This document shows positions 29,913 through 36,848 of a stretch of 64,000 nt of DNA, one piece after another. Position numbers and translations under genes: made by a program. The notes under the pieces are model-generated. The model was given only the letters and a program-made list of their open reading frames with translations. It was not told the origin of the DNA and did no database searches. This DNA comes from Nocardioides agariphilus (GTDB lineage: Bacteria > Actinomycetota > Actinomycetes > Propionibacteriales > Nocardioidaceae). Location of the stretch: assembly GCF_015352445.1 (NCBI RefSeq), contig NZ_JADKPO010000016.1, positions 46,997 through 110,996 on the forward strand. The letters run 5' to 3'. Position 1 is the stretch's first letter. Each line of letters opens with the position of its first letter.

Positions 29913-30800
29913 TCAGACCTGGGCCAGGTCGACGATCTCGTGCACGGGCACGGGGTTGAGCCGTCTGGCCGAGCAGGTCAGCTGGGCGTCGTCACCCTGG
30001 GTGGTCCGCACCGCGACGGTCCAGCGCCCGTCGGCCACGGCTAGGTCGACCGTCGTGACGGCACCGTCGCGTCGGATCCCGAGTACTCGCAGGGCCGCCA
30101 TCTCGGTGACGCCGAGGTGGCGGCGCAGCACGATCTCGGCGGCCTGGGCCGGCATCGACAGGCTGGAGCGCCCGCGCAGGACGTCGAGGGGCAGTCGACC
30201 ACCCAGCACGTCGCGCGCCGCGGCGACAGCCGACTCGGGTCCGAGCCGGCCCAGGTAGAGGCCGTAGGGCAGCACCAGGGCGTTGCCGGCGAACCGGTCG
30301 CCCCCGATGTGCGAGACCTCCCAGGTCTGCTCGGGATGGGCAGCGGTGAGCGCCTCCGCAACCGGCCTCCCCTGCTCGGCGCAGCAGGCGTCGTGCCTGC
30401 CGTGGGTGCAGACGCAGAACAGCACGTCCTCGGTGGGCACCAGGCCGGGCGAGCGACCCTCCCCGAGCGCGTGCAGGTCGAGGTCCAAGAGCTCGTGGGG
30501 GTCGTCGAGGACCACCGTCTGCAGCCAGCTCTCCTCGAGGTCAGCCCTCGCGGCGTACACCCGGAACCCGGTGCGAGGGGCGCGGCGGTGGAAGCGGCGG
30601 ATCAGCAGCACGCGCACCCGGGCCCGGGCGGCGGCCTCGCGCAACGGCTGCTTGACGTCGGCGGGCAGCCGGCTGTCGCGCAGCGCGTCGACGCCCCAGG
30701 GGCCAGGGTTCTCCACCAGGAGGAAGGAGCGCACGGTCGACGCGGAACCCGCGAGGGACTCGCCTCGCTCGACGCCGGCCGCCGAGCAGCGGAACCTCAT
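29913..30800 (-). CDS. Sucrase/ferredoxin-like family protein (thioredoxin-like [2Fe-2S])
   Basis: A 295-residue member of the Suc_Fer-like family. The N-terminal half has C5 (RFRCSAAGVERGE, the family's opening) and LLVENPGPWG; the C-terminal half has the cluster C-V-C-THGRHDACC (C129, C131, C139, C140) followed by EQGRPVAEAL and the conserved HIGGDRFAGNALVLP. The family is thought to hold a 2Fe-2S cluster in a thioredoxin-like fold; its enzymology is poorly known. The ATG overlaps the stop of the JmjC-type oxygenase by 4 bp, so the two are translationally coupled. A plausible role is electron supply or partner for that oxygenase. Confidence 0.88.
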   Translation of the reverse strand: MRFRCSAAGVERGESLAGSASTVRSFLLVENPGPWGVDALRDSRLPADVKQPLREAAARARVRVLLIRRFHRRAPRTGFRVYAARADLEESWLQTVVLDDPHELLDLDLHALGEGRSPGLVPTEDVLFCVCTHGRHDACCAEQGRPVAEALTAAHPEQTWEVSHIGGDRFAGNALVLPYGLYLGRLGPESAVAAARDVLGGRLPLDVLRGRSSLSMPAQAAEIVLRRHLGVTEMAALRVLGIRRDGAVTTVDLAVADGRWTVAVRTTQGDDAQLTCSARRLNPVPVHEIVDLAQV

Positions 30801-31969
30801 GGACGGCGCAGGACTTCGAGCAGGCCCTCGCGCACCAGGCGGCGGGCCAGCACCAGGTTGCTGTCGGCGTCGAGCCCCAGGTCGGCGGGCGTCAGCTGCT
30901 CGCGCTCCACGACCACCTCGATGGCGGACGCGATCCGGGCCGGTACGTCGAGGTGCCGATCGCCGATGAGCACGCGGATCTTGTCGCCTCTCGCCGAGGC
31001 CACGCACGGGTGGCCGTCACGACGTCGCAGCACGGTGTCGGAGCCGATGCGGTCGATCTCCAGGACGTCGTGGAGCCCGCCACGCAGACGGCTGCCGCGC
31101 GAGGTGAGGAACCGCTCCGCCTCGTCGCCGACCGCCGCCTCGGTGTCGACCGTCGCCATCGCGAGCGCCAGCGCCTGCAGCCGGTCGGTCAGGCCCGGGC
31201 CGAGCCCGTCGCGCCGCTCCGCCCAGCCGACGGGGAGGTGCCCGTCGTCGACCTCGTCGACCAGCCGGTCCACGGCTCTGCGCACCAGCGCCCGCCAGGT
31301 GAGCTGCTGAATGCCGATCGTCACGTGGAGGCTGGCCTCGCCCTCAGCGCGCGCGGCGTGGGGAGTGCCGGTGGGGAGGTACATCGACAGCCCGGGCCGC
31401 AGGAGGATGTCGTCGACACGACAGCCAGGCTCGTGGGCCTCGTGCCCGCAGGGACGCCCACCCTCCGGGTGGTGCACCTCCCACTGCTTGGTGCCGTGGG
31501 TCTGGAAGACGAAGACGTCGTGCGTGTCGGAGTGCACGTCGAAGCCCTGGGAGCCGGGAGGCGTCAGGTAGGCGTTGGCCTGGCACGGGTGTCCCAGCTC
31601 GAGCTCGAGGCGGGAGACCAGGTCGGTAAGGGGCGGGTGGTAGCGGTGCAGTCCCTGGAAGACCACCGTCGCGCCCTCGGCGAAGAGGGCCAGCGCACGC
31701 CGCGGGTCGACGAGCCCACTGAGGGCCTGTCCGGCGATGGCGGCGTGCTTGCGGACGTACGCCGACTGGTCGAGGACCCGGCCGTCCTTGGCCACCCGCA
31801 CGGCCGGCGTACGGATCGCCGAGCCGGTCAGCAGGGCGTCGGCGTCGTCGAGGGAGAGCAGTCCCACCAGCGCGTCCGGCTCCACCTGGTGCACATGCAC
31901 CAACGACGCCCAGACCTTCGTGGCGAAGGTCTGGGCGTCACCGCTCAGCAGGTCGAGAGCGGAGGGCAC
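30797..31969 (-). CDS. JmjC-type cupin oxygenase (RoxA/NO66-like), candidate peptide hydroxylase
   Basis: A 390-residue JmjC-domain protein. The Fe(II) triad is visible as H146-x-D148 in FDVHSDTHDVFVFQ and H204 in YLPTGTPHAA, and the 2-oxoglutarate-anchoring Lys is in GTKQWEVHHP. The domain sits at about 90 to 225; the remaining C-terminal part (about 235 to 390) resembles the dimerisation and winged-helix tail of ribosomal oxygenases. RoxA/NO66 enzymes hydroxylate protein Arg or His; others in the fold hydroxylate Asp or Asn. The gene starts 20 bp after the stop of a 69-residue Asp/Gly-repeat peptide and overlaps the sucrase/ferredoxin-like gene, so the obvious candidate substrate is that peptide rather than a ribosomal protein. 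Confidence 0.88.
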   Translation of the reverse strand: MPSALDLLSGDAQTFATKVWASLVHVHQVEPDALVGLLSLDDADALLTGSAIRTPAVRVAKDGRVLDQSAYVRKHAAIAGQALSGLVDPRRALALFAEGATVVFQGLHRYHPPLTDLVSRLELELGHPCQANAYLTPPGSQGFDVHSDTHDVFVFQTHGTKQWEVHHPEGGRPCGHEAHEPGCRVDDILLRPGLSMYLPTGTPHAARAEGEASLHVTIGIQQLTWRALVRRAVDRLVDEVDDGHLPVGWAERRDGLGPGLTDRLQALALAMATVDTEAAVGDEAERFLTSRGSRLRGGLHDVLEIDRIGSDTVLRRRDGHPCVASARGDKIRVLIGDRHLDVPARIASAIEVVVEREQLTPADLGLDADSNLVLARRLVREGLLEVLRRP

Positions 31970-31989
31970 GGCGTGAGGGCCCCGAATTC

Positions 31990-32199
31990 TCAGAGTCCGG
32001 TCCCGTCGGTCCCGTCGCCATCGGTGCCGTCGCCGTCGGTGCCGTCGGCGTCTCCACCGTCGGTGCCGTCGGCGTCTCCACCATCGGTGCCGTCGGCGTC
32101 TCCACCATCGGTGCCGTCGGCGTCGCCACCTACGTCGAGAGGGTCAGTGCCCGAGGTCGTCATCTCGTCGTCGTCGAGCGGAGCGTCGTCGAAGGTCAT
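31990..32199 (-). CDS. Acidic Asp/Gly/Thr repeat peptide, candidate modified-peptide precursor
   Basis: A 69-residue peptide with an excellent ribosome site (GAGGAGG, 6 bp before the ATG). About one third of residues are Asp (23); there is no Lys, Arg, His, Cys, Trp or Tyr. Residues 1 to 25 (MTFDDAPLDDDEMTTSG, then TDPLDVGG) form a possible leader. Residues 26 to 56 are four units of DADGTDGG (the last lacking one Gly), then two of DGTDG and the end TGL. The gene opens a minus-strand operon with a JmjC oxygenase, sucrase/ferredoxin-like protein and probably an MFS exporter, the layout of a RiPP precursor with its maturation enzyme. The DxDG pattern also resembles calcium-binding loops, so an unmodified Ca-binding peptide is the alternative. 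Confidence 0.75.
   Translation of the reverse strand: MTFDDAPLDDDEMTTSGTDPLDVGGDADGTDGGDADGTDGGDADGTDGGDADGTDGDGTDGDGTDGTGL
32020..32126 (-). repeat. 24-bp tandem repeats encoding DADGTDGG
   Basis: Four head-to-tail copies of a 24-bp unit, followed on the coding strand by two 15-bp shortened copies, make up the C-terminal half of the acidic peptide gene. The copies are nearly base-identical, including synonymous positions, so copy number can probably change by slippage or recombination. Confidence 0.85.
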
Positions 32200-32323
32200 G
32201 GTGTTCCTCCTCGTGGAGCGGTCGGGTGACGCGTACGACAGCAAGTCAAGCCCCGGGACCAGACGCCGACAAGCATCCCTCGGGGTGACCCCCGGCCGGC
32301 ACCCTGGCTGCAAGTGGCGTACC

Positions 32324-32443
32324 TGTGGATAAGCCATCTGGATGAGAGGCCGGTCGCCGGTGCCCGAAGGTCCGCTGACCAGGGCGAATACCCCAGGTTG
32401 GGGCGGTCCAGACCTGTGGAAGACCGGCGTTTACTTATTCACA
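32324..32443. promoter_or_regulatory. Two DnaA-box-like 9-mers in the divergent intergenic region
   Basis: TTATCCACA (minus strand, 32324-32332) and TTATTCACA (plus strand, 32435-32443) match the DnaA-box consensus TTATNCACA; a weaker variant (TCTTCCACA) lies between them at 32415-32423. They sit in the 338-bp gap between the acidic-peptide gene and the first LuxR-type regulator. I see no other gene or repeat in this gap. The function (DnaA-responsive promoter, titration site, or chance) is not decided. Confidence 0.4.
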
Positions 32444-32537
32444 GATCCGCGACCAAGATCGGTTCTGCGCGCCGGGGGGGTCCGGCTCCCGGGGCACCTG
32501 GGGGGTGTGGAGCTCGGGCCACCGTGAGGTGGTAGCG

Positions 32538-33251
32538 ATGGCGAGCGCGAGCATGCGACGCGAGGGGGAGCCGACGGCGTCTCGACCACGAGGCGCTCCG
32601 ATTGCGTCCCTGGTGGTCTGCGACGACCACCGGCTGCTGGTCGAGGCCCTCGCCGTCTCGCTGGTCAAGGAGGGCTTCGTCGTCGACGCGGTCACCCGCC
32701 GACCCGGTGAGGCCCTCGCGGCAGTCGCTCGGCACCGCCCGGACATCTTGCTGACGGCCCTGCGCTTCCCGACCGGTGACGCCTTCGACACGGCCCGGCG
32801 CGTGGTCGAGGACCACCCCGAGACCCGGGTCGTCATCCTCACCGCGTCGGCCGCGCCCGACGACATCCTCACCGCCGAGCGCCTGGGCGTCGCGGGGTAC
32901 ATCCGCAAGGACGAGCGACTCGATGCGATCGTGGCCGTCCTGCGCCACGTGGCCGACGGGCACCGGCACTTCGACAAGGGACTGCTGCGGCGCCTCGCCT
33001 CGGAGAGCGGTCCGCCCGCGCGAAGCGGCCTGCTCGACCGGCTCACGACCCAGGAGCGCGTCGTGCTCTCGTGCCTGTCCGACGGACTCTCGACCTCCGA
33101 CATGGTCGAGCGGCTCGGCATCAGCAGCACCACCGTGCGCAGCCACATCCAGGCGATCTTGTCCAAGCTCGGTGTGCACTCGCGGATCCAGGCGGTCGCG
33201 GTGCTCGCCGAGGAGCAGGGAACCTCGCGCCCCAAGGCGGTGGGCCAGTGA
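32538..33251 (+). CDS. LuxR-type regulator with atypical receiver domain (first of tandem pair)
   Basis: A 237-residue response-regulator-like protein. The receiver domain (about 22 to 140) keeps the acidic pocket (VVCDDHRLL, D29-D30) and a conserved Lys (YIRKDE), but the phospho-acceptor Asp is replaced: the strand reads DILLTALRFP, with Ala74 where Asp belongs. The NarL/LuxR helix-turn-helix is at the C-terminus (LTTQERVVLSCLSDGLST, then LGISSTTVRSHIQAILSKL). It is therefore unlikely to be controlled by phosphorylation. ATG 32538 follows a gaggtggt ribosome site; earlier start codons lack one. No histidine kinase is adjacent. The next gene overlaps its stop and encodes a second regulator of the same design. 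Confidence 0.88.
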   Translation: MASASMRREGEPTASRPRGAPIASLVVCDDHRLLVEALAVSLVKEGFVVDAVTRRPGEALAAVARHRPDILLTALRFPTGDAFDTARRVVEDHPETRVVILTASAAPDDILTAERLGVAGYIRKDERLDAIVAVLRHVADGHRHFDKGLLRRLASESGPPARSGLLDRLTTQERVVLSCLSDGLSTSDMVERLGISSTTVRSHIQAILSKLGVHSRIQAVAVLAEEQGTSRPKAVGQ

Positions 33252-33253
33252 CG

Positions 33254-33916
33254 ATGGCTCCCGTGGCGGCGCAGCCACTCCAGCTCGCACTGCTGCATCC
33301 CCAGCGCACCTGGGTGGACAGCCTGGAGCGGATGCTGGCGAGCTGGCCCGGCATCGAGGTGGTCACCGCCCACACGACCTTCAAGTGGGCCTGGGCCGCG
33401 GTGGCCCGCGGCGCCGTCCAGGTCGTCCTCATGGGACTGGGGGAGGGTTACGAGCCCGAGCACATCGCCGACCTGAGAGCGGCCGGTCACGCGGTCTCCG
33501 TCGTCGTCGTCAGCGAGAACGACGACGAGGAGCAGGTGACGGCTGCCATCCGGGCGGGTGCTCGGGGTTGGGTGCGACCCGATGTCGACCCGCAGCAGCT
33601 GGTCACCGTCCTGCATGCCGTGCACGACGGCGAGACGTGGATCCCGCCCGACCTGGTCACGGTCGTGATCGACTCGCTGCTCGCTGAGGACGACCGGCGC
33701 AGCTCCTCGCGGCAGGCGATGGGCACGCTCTCGGCACGCGAGGTGGAGATCCTCGACTGCCTCGCCCAAGGGATGACCCGGGGTGAGATCGGCGACCGCT
33801 ACCTGCTCTCGCCGCACACCGTGCGGACCCACATCAACCACGTGCTCCGCAAGCTTGACGTGCACAGCACCCTGGCGGCCGTCTCGCTGGCCAACCATGC
33901 CCGGCTGCCCGGCTAG
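33254..33916 (+). CDS. LuxR-type regulator with degenerate receiver domain (second of tandem pair)
   Basis: A 220-residue protein of the same layout. The receiver-like domain has lost both the acidic pair (ALLHPQRTW instead of DDH) and the phospho-acceptor (VVLMGLGEGY instead of VLLD). It may start at ATG 33254 or at GTG 33248, which overlaps the stop of the first regulator; either way translation is coupled. The C-terminal helix-turn-helix is intact: LSAREVEILDCLAQGMTR, then LLSPHTVRTHINHVLRKLDVHS. The two probably act together, possibly as heterodimers, on targets that cannot be read here; neighbours include the acidic-peptide operon and the sulfur operon. Confidence 0.85.
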   Translation: MAPVAAQPLQLALLHPQRTWVDSLERMLASWPGIEVVTAHTTFKWAWAAVARGAVQVVLMGLGEGYEPEHIADLRAAGHAVSVVVVSENDDEEQVTAAIRAGARGWVRPDVDPQQLVTVLHAVHDGETWIPPDLVTVVIDSLLAEDDRRSSSRQAMGTLSAREVEILDCLAQGMTRGEIGDRYLLSPHTVRTHINHVLRKLDVHSTLAAVSLANHARLPG

Positions 33917-33936
33917 GCCGCACGGGTCCTCGGCGT

Positions 33937-35043
33937 TCAGGCGCTCGGCGGCAGGGCGGCCAGCTCGGCCGCGACCTCCGGCGCCGCCAGCCACTCCGGC
34001 ACCGGCGCCCCCTCGCGGAGGAGCTCGCGCAGGCGCGTCCCGGAGATGGTGCGCACGACCGCGTCCGGCGGCACCTCGTCCCTGGCGAGGTACCCGTGGT
34101 CCTCGACGTAGACGAGCTCGGGCAGGCACACAGGCGCGATCCCCAGCTCTGCCTGGTGCGCGCCCACCAGTTCCTGGGCGGCGTACTCGGGGTAGAACGG
34201 CCGGCCGTGCGAGTCCCGCCCCGGACCGGCGTGGTCGCGACCGACCACGAAGTGCGTCGCTCCGTAGTTGCGCCGCACGAGGGCGTGCCACAGCGCCTCA
34301 CGGGGACCGGCCATCCGCATCGCGAGCGGGAGCAGGGCCAGCATCGAGCGGTCCTGCGGCATGGTGCGCATCACCGCCTGGTAGCAGCGCGCGCGTACGG
34401 CGGCCGGGACGTCGCCGGGCCGGGTCGGGCCGACGACGGGGTGCACGAGAGCGGCGGCTCCGGCCTGGGCCATCGCCCTGGCCACCAGCGCGCGATGGGC
34501 GCCGTGCATGGGGTTCCTGGTGTTGAACGCCACGACGCGCTCCCAGCCCCGCCGGGCGATCTCGGACCGGACCGCGCGCGGGTCCCAGACAAGCGGCGGC
34601 AGGGTGGGATGCCGCGGGCGGGCGTGCACCCGGATCGGGCCGGACACGTACCACGGGTGGACGGCCGACCGCAGGTGCGTCGCGGACGGGTGCGCCGGGT
34701 CGGTGGTGCCGAGGACCGTCTCGGCCTCGGCGAGGAGGTCGGGTCGCCAGGCCTCCGTGAGCGTCATGGTGGCCAGGTCGCGACCGTCGGGGTCACGGAG
34801 CACCAGCGAACCGGTCCTGGATGCTGCGGCCAGCGTCTCGCCGGGTACGTCGAGCGTGACGGGCACGGGCCACAGGGCGCCGTCGGCCAGGCGCATCCGA
34901 TCCAGCACGGACTCGTAGTCCGCCCGCCCCAGGAACGTCGTCAGCGGGGCGAACGCGCCGTTGGCCAGCAGCTCGAGGTCGCACAGCTGCCGCGGGCCCA
35001 GCACCCAGATGGCGACCGCCTCAGGCCGCAGCACGACGGGCAC
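33937..35043 (-). CDS. sat: ATP sulfurylase (sulfate adenylyltransferase, Sat type)
   Basis: A 368-residue homologue of single-polypeptide Sat. The N-terminal PUA-like domain has NGAFAPLTTFLGRADYESV; the catalytic domain has VVAFNTRNPMHGAHRALV (canonical QxRNPxHxxH, here with Asn first) and HFVVGRDHAGPG. It makes adenosine-5'-phosphosulfate from ATP and sulfate. It belongs to an operon with a sulfotransferase-like protein (23-bp overlap) and a histidine phosphatase, which suggests activation of sulfate for transfer rather than for cysteine synthesis; the canonical assimilatory CysDN and reductases are not in the window. No adenylylsulfate kinase domain is fused or adjacent. Confidence 0.93.
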   Translation of the reverse strand: MPVVLRPEAVAIWVLGPRQLCDLELLANGAFAPLTTFLGRADYESVLDRMRLADGALWPVPVTLDVPGETLAAASRTGSLVLRDPDGRDLATMTLTEAWRPDLLAEAETVLGTTDPAHPSATHLRSAVHPWYVSGPIRVHARPRHPTLPPLVWDPRAVRSEIARRGWERVVAFNTRNPMHGAHRALVARAMAQAGAAALVHPVVGPTRPGDVPAAVRARCYQAVMRTMPQDRSMLALLPLAMRMAGPREALWHALVRRNYGATHFVVGRDHAGPGRDSHGRPFYPEYAAQELVGAHQAELGIAPVCLPELVYVEDHGYLARDEVPPDAVVRTISGTRLRELLREGAPVPEWLAAPEVAAELAALPPSA

Positions 35044-35884
35044 CGCGGACGAAGACCCGGTAGGCCGCCTCGGCCCGGGAGCGGGCCTGGTCGAGCCGAG
35101 GGTCGGCCCAGGCCTCCTCGAGTGCGGACTTGGCGCGGTCGCGCTCGGCCGACGGCATCCAGGTCCGCTCGCCGCGCGCGGTGGGCAGGACGGTGCGGAC
35201 GTGCTCCTGCACGGCGGCGAGCGACACCTCGCCGGACTCGAAGCCCAGCAGCACGGGCGACAGCGTCGGGCGGAGCTGGATCAGCCGGGTGCGCCAGTAG
35301 GCCTCGTCCGCCCCGTCCCCAGGGATGGCGAACGAGGTCTCGAAGGCGCGGTTCGCCCGGCGTACGACGGCACCGAAGTCGCCGGTCACCTCGGCGAAGT
35401 CGGCCACGACGAGGGCGTCTCGGAACGGCAGCAGGAACTCGTGGAAGCGGTGGTAGGCCCAGAGCGCATCGAGCAGGTCGACGCCGGGCTCGCGGACGAC
35501 CTGGGACAGCACGGCCCCGTGCGGCTCCCTGATCACCATGATGGTCGGCACCCCGCGCCGGGCCGCCGTCATGATCTGCGCGGGTGCGTGCAGGTGGTGG
35601 GCCAACGGCACCAGGGGCCGCCCGGCGAGCTGCTGGGCGACCTGGAAGGCATAGACCGCGTAGGTACTGGCCGACCGGGTGAACCCGTCGATGACGACCT
35701 GCGTGCCGGACCCGATCACCCGCGGACTCGGCCCGGGGTACTTCCGCCGGGCGAAGGGCAGGTAGACCGCCGGGTGCTCGGTGGCCACCGTGCGGAGCCG
35801 ATGACGCAGCCGGCGCGCCGGACTCTCCTGTCCCAGGTGTCCGCCGCCCTGTAGGAGCAGGGAGAGCCGGCGAAGCTCGTCCAT
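35021..35884 (-). CDS. Sulfotransferase-like P-loop protein
   Basis: A 287-residue protein starting at ATG 35884 (18 bp after the histidine phosphatase stop). The segment VVIDGFTRSASTYAVYAF has the position and pattern of the 5'-phosphosulfate-binding loop of sulfotransferases, followed by IMTAARRGVPTIMVIREPHGAVLS, where VIREP..A..S matches the 3'-phosphate-binding strand and helix. The rest is helical with no membrane segment. Co-location with ATP sulfurylase supports transfer of sulfate to some acceptor, perhaps the surface glycan encoded 2 kb further on, but the acceptor is unknown. The stop overlaps the sat start by 23 bp. Confidence 0.7.
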   Translation of the reverse strand: MDELRRLSLLLQGGGHLGQESPARRLRHRLRTVATEHPAVYLPFARRKYPGPSPRVIGSGTQVVIDGFTRSASTYAVYAFQVAQQLAGRPLVPLAHHLHAPAQIMTAARRGVPTIMVIREPHGAVLSQVVREPGVDLLDALWAYHRFHEFLLPFRDALVVADFAEVTGDFGAVVRRANRAFETSFAIPGDGADEAYWRTRLIQLRPTLSPVLLGFESGEVSLAAVQEHVRTVLPTARGERTWMPSAERDRAKSALEEAWADPRLDQARSRAEAAYRVFVRGARRAAA

Positions 35885-35901
35885 GGTTCGGCGGTCGCCT
35901 C

Positions 35902-36567
35902 TCAGTCGACGTCGGTGCCCTCGGGCAGGGCGTTCAGCGACACCCGGCCGTCGGTCACGGAGAGACTCGTGAGGGACCCGCGACCGACCGGGATGCGCCA
36001 GCTCTCGCCGGTCACTCCGGTGAGGCCGAGCACGAGCAGGCGGATCATCACGGCGTGCGTCACGGCGACGACGGTCTCGCCCTCGTGGCGTCGCCCGATC
36101 AGGTCGACCGCCTGCGCGATCCGCGCCTGCGCGTCCGTCAGGCGCTCGCCGGCAGGACACACGGCGACGTCGGGCTCGTTGCGGTACTGCGCGAAGGCCT
36201 CGGGGCTGTACATGTTGGCCTCCTCGGCGGTGAGCCCCTCCCAGGCGCCGTAGTCGACGTTGTTGAGCCCGTGCAGGATCCGCAGGTCGGGCACCCGGGC
36301 CTCGTCGGCGATGATCTGGGCCGTCGCGATGGTACGGCGCAGGGGGCCCGTGTAGACAGCGCTGAGACCCAGGGGCGAGAGCATCCGGGCGGCGTCGACG
36401 GCGTCCTGGTAGCCCTGGGCGTCGAGCGGCACGTCCCGGCGACCGCGGTAGCGGTTCTGCACGTTCAAGGTGGTGGTGCCGTGCCTGACCAGGAACAGTT
36501 GACAGGTGTCCTCCGGAGGTCGGGTGTGCGGCAGCTCGACGGTGTCGATCCTCTCGACGAGGGTCAT
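35902..36567 (-). CDS. Histidine phosphatase family protein (phosphoglycerate-mutase-like)
   Basis: A 221-residue single-domain protein. The RHG motif with catalytic His is in LFLVRHGTTTLNVQNRYRGRRDVPLDAQG, quoted in parts: LFLVRHGTTTLN and NRYRGRRDVPL. YTGPLRRTIATAQ carries the conserved Arg, GAWEGLTAEE follows, and the second catalytic His is in VVAVTHAVMIR. The family removes phosphate from sugars, nucleotides or small metabolites. First gene of the operon with the sulfotransferase-like and ATP-sulfurylase genes; a plausible role is removal of the 3'-phosphoadenosine by-product or of a sugar phosphate, but this is inference. A ribosome site (AGGA) lies 8 bp before the ATG. Confidence 0.88.
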   Translation of the reverse strand: MTLVERIDTVELPHTRPPEDTCQLFLVRHGTTTLNVQNRYRGRRDVPLDAQGYQDAVDAARMLSPLGLSAVYTGPLRRTIATAQIIADEARVPDLRILHGLNNVDYGAWEGLTAEEANMYSPEAFAQYRNEPDVAVCPAGERLTDAQARIAQAVDLIGRRHEGETVVAVTHAVMIRLLVLGLTGVTGESWRIPVGRGSLTSLSVTDGRVSLNALPEGTDVD

Positions 36568-36797
36568 CCTTCACGTCCTTTCTCTTCGGCCCTGTCCGGC
36601 CCTGTGAGCCCTGTTCGGCCCGATCGGCACTAGTGCCGCCGGCGCGGCCGCTGCCGCCTGGGGGTCGGGGTCCCGGCCGGCCGGCTCGCGACAAGTACAA
36701 GGGCGAGCCCGGTCCCGATGCGTGGTCCAAAGTGCGTATGCGGAGTCATCTTTTGCGTCGTTCACCCGTGCCTGCGGCCTCCCGATACTGGCGAAAG

Positions 36798-36823
36798 GGC
36801 CGGCCGGGACCACCCGGCCGGCC
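36798..36823. promoter_or_regulatory. 11-bp-stem hairpin upstream of the antiporter gene
   Basis: GGCCGGCCGGG, ACCA loop, CCCGGCCGGCC: a perfect stem ending 25 bp before the antiporter start, in the 281-bp divergent gap to the histidine phosphatase gene. It could be a leader-RNA stem or a terminator of upstream transcription. Apart from this and a ribosome site I see nothing in the gap. Confidence 0.45.
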
Positions 36824-36848
36824 GACGGGTGTGAGAGGGAGGCAGCGC

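Noticed and set aside
32200-32337. Longer version of the acidic peptide starting at 32337
   Set aside because: The added part has a different, basic composition, and the strong ribosome site lies at the inner ATG.
36568-36848. A further small gene between the divergent phosphatase and antiporter genes
   Set aside because: Open frames there have no ribosome site and overlap the real start regions.
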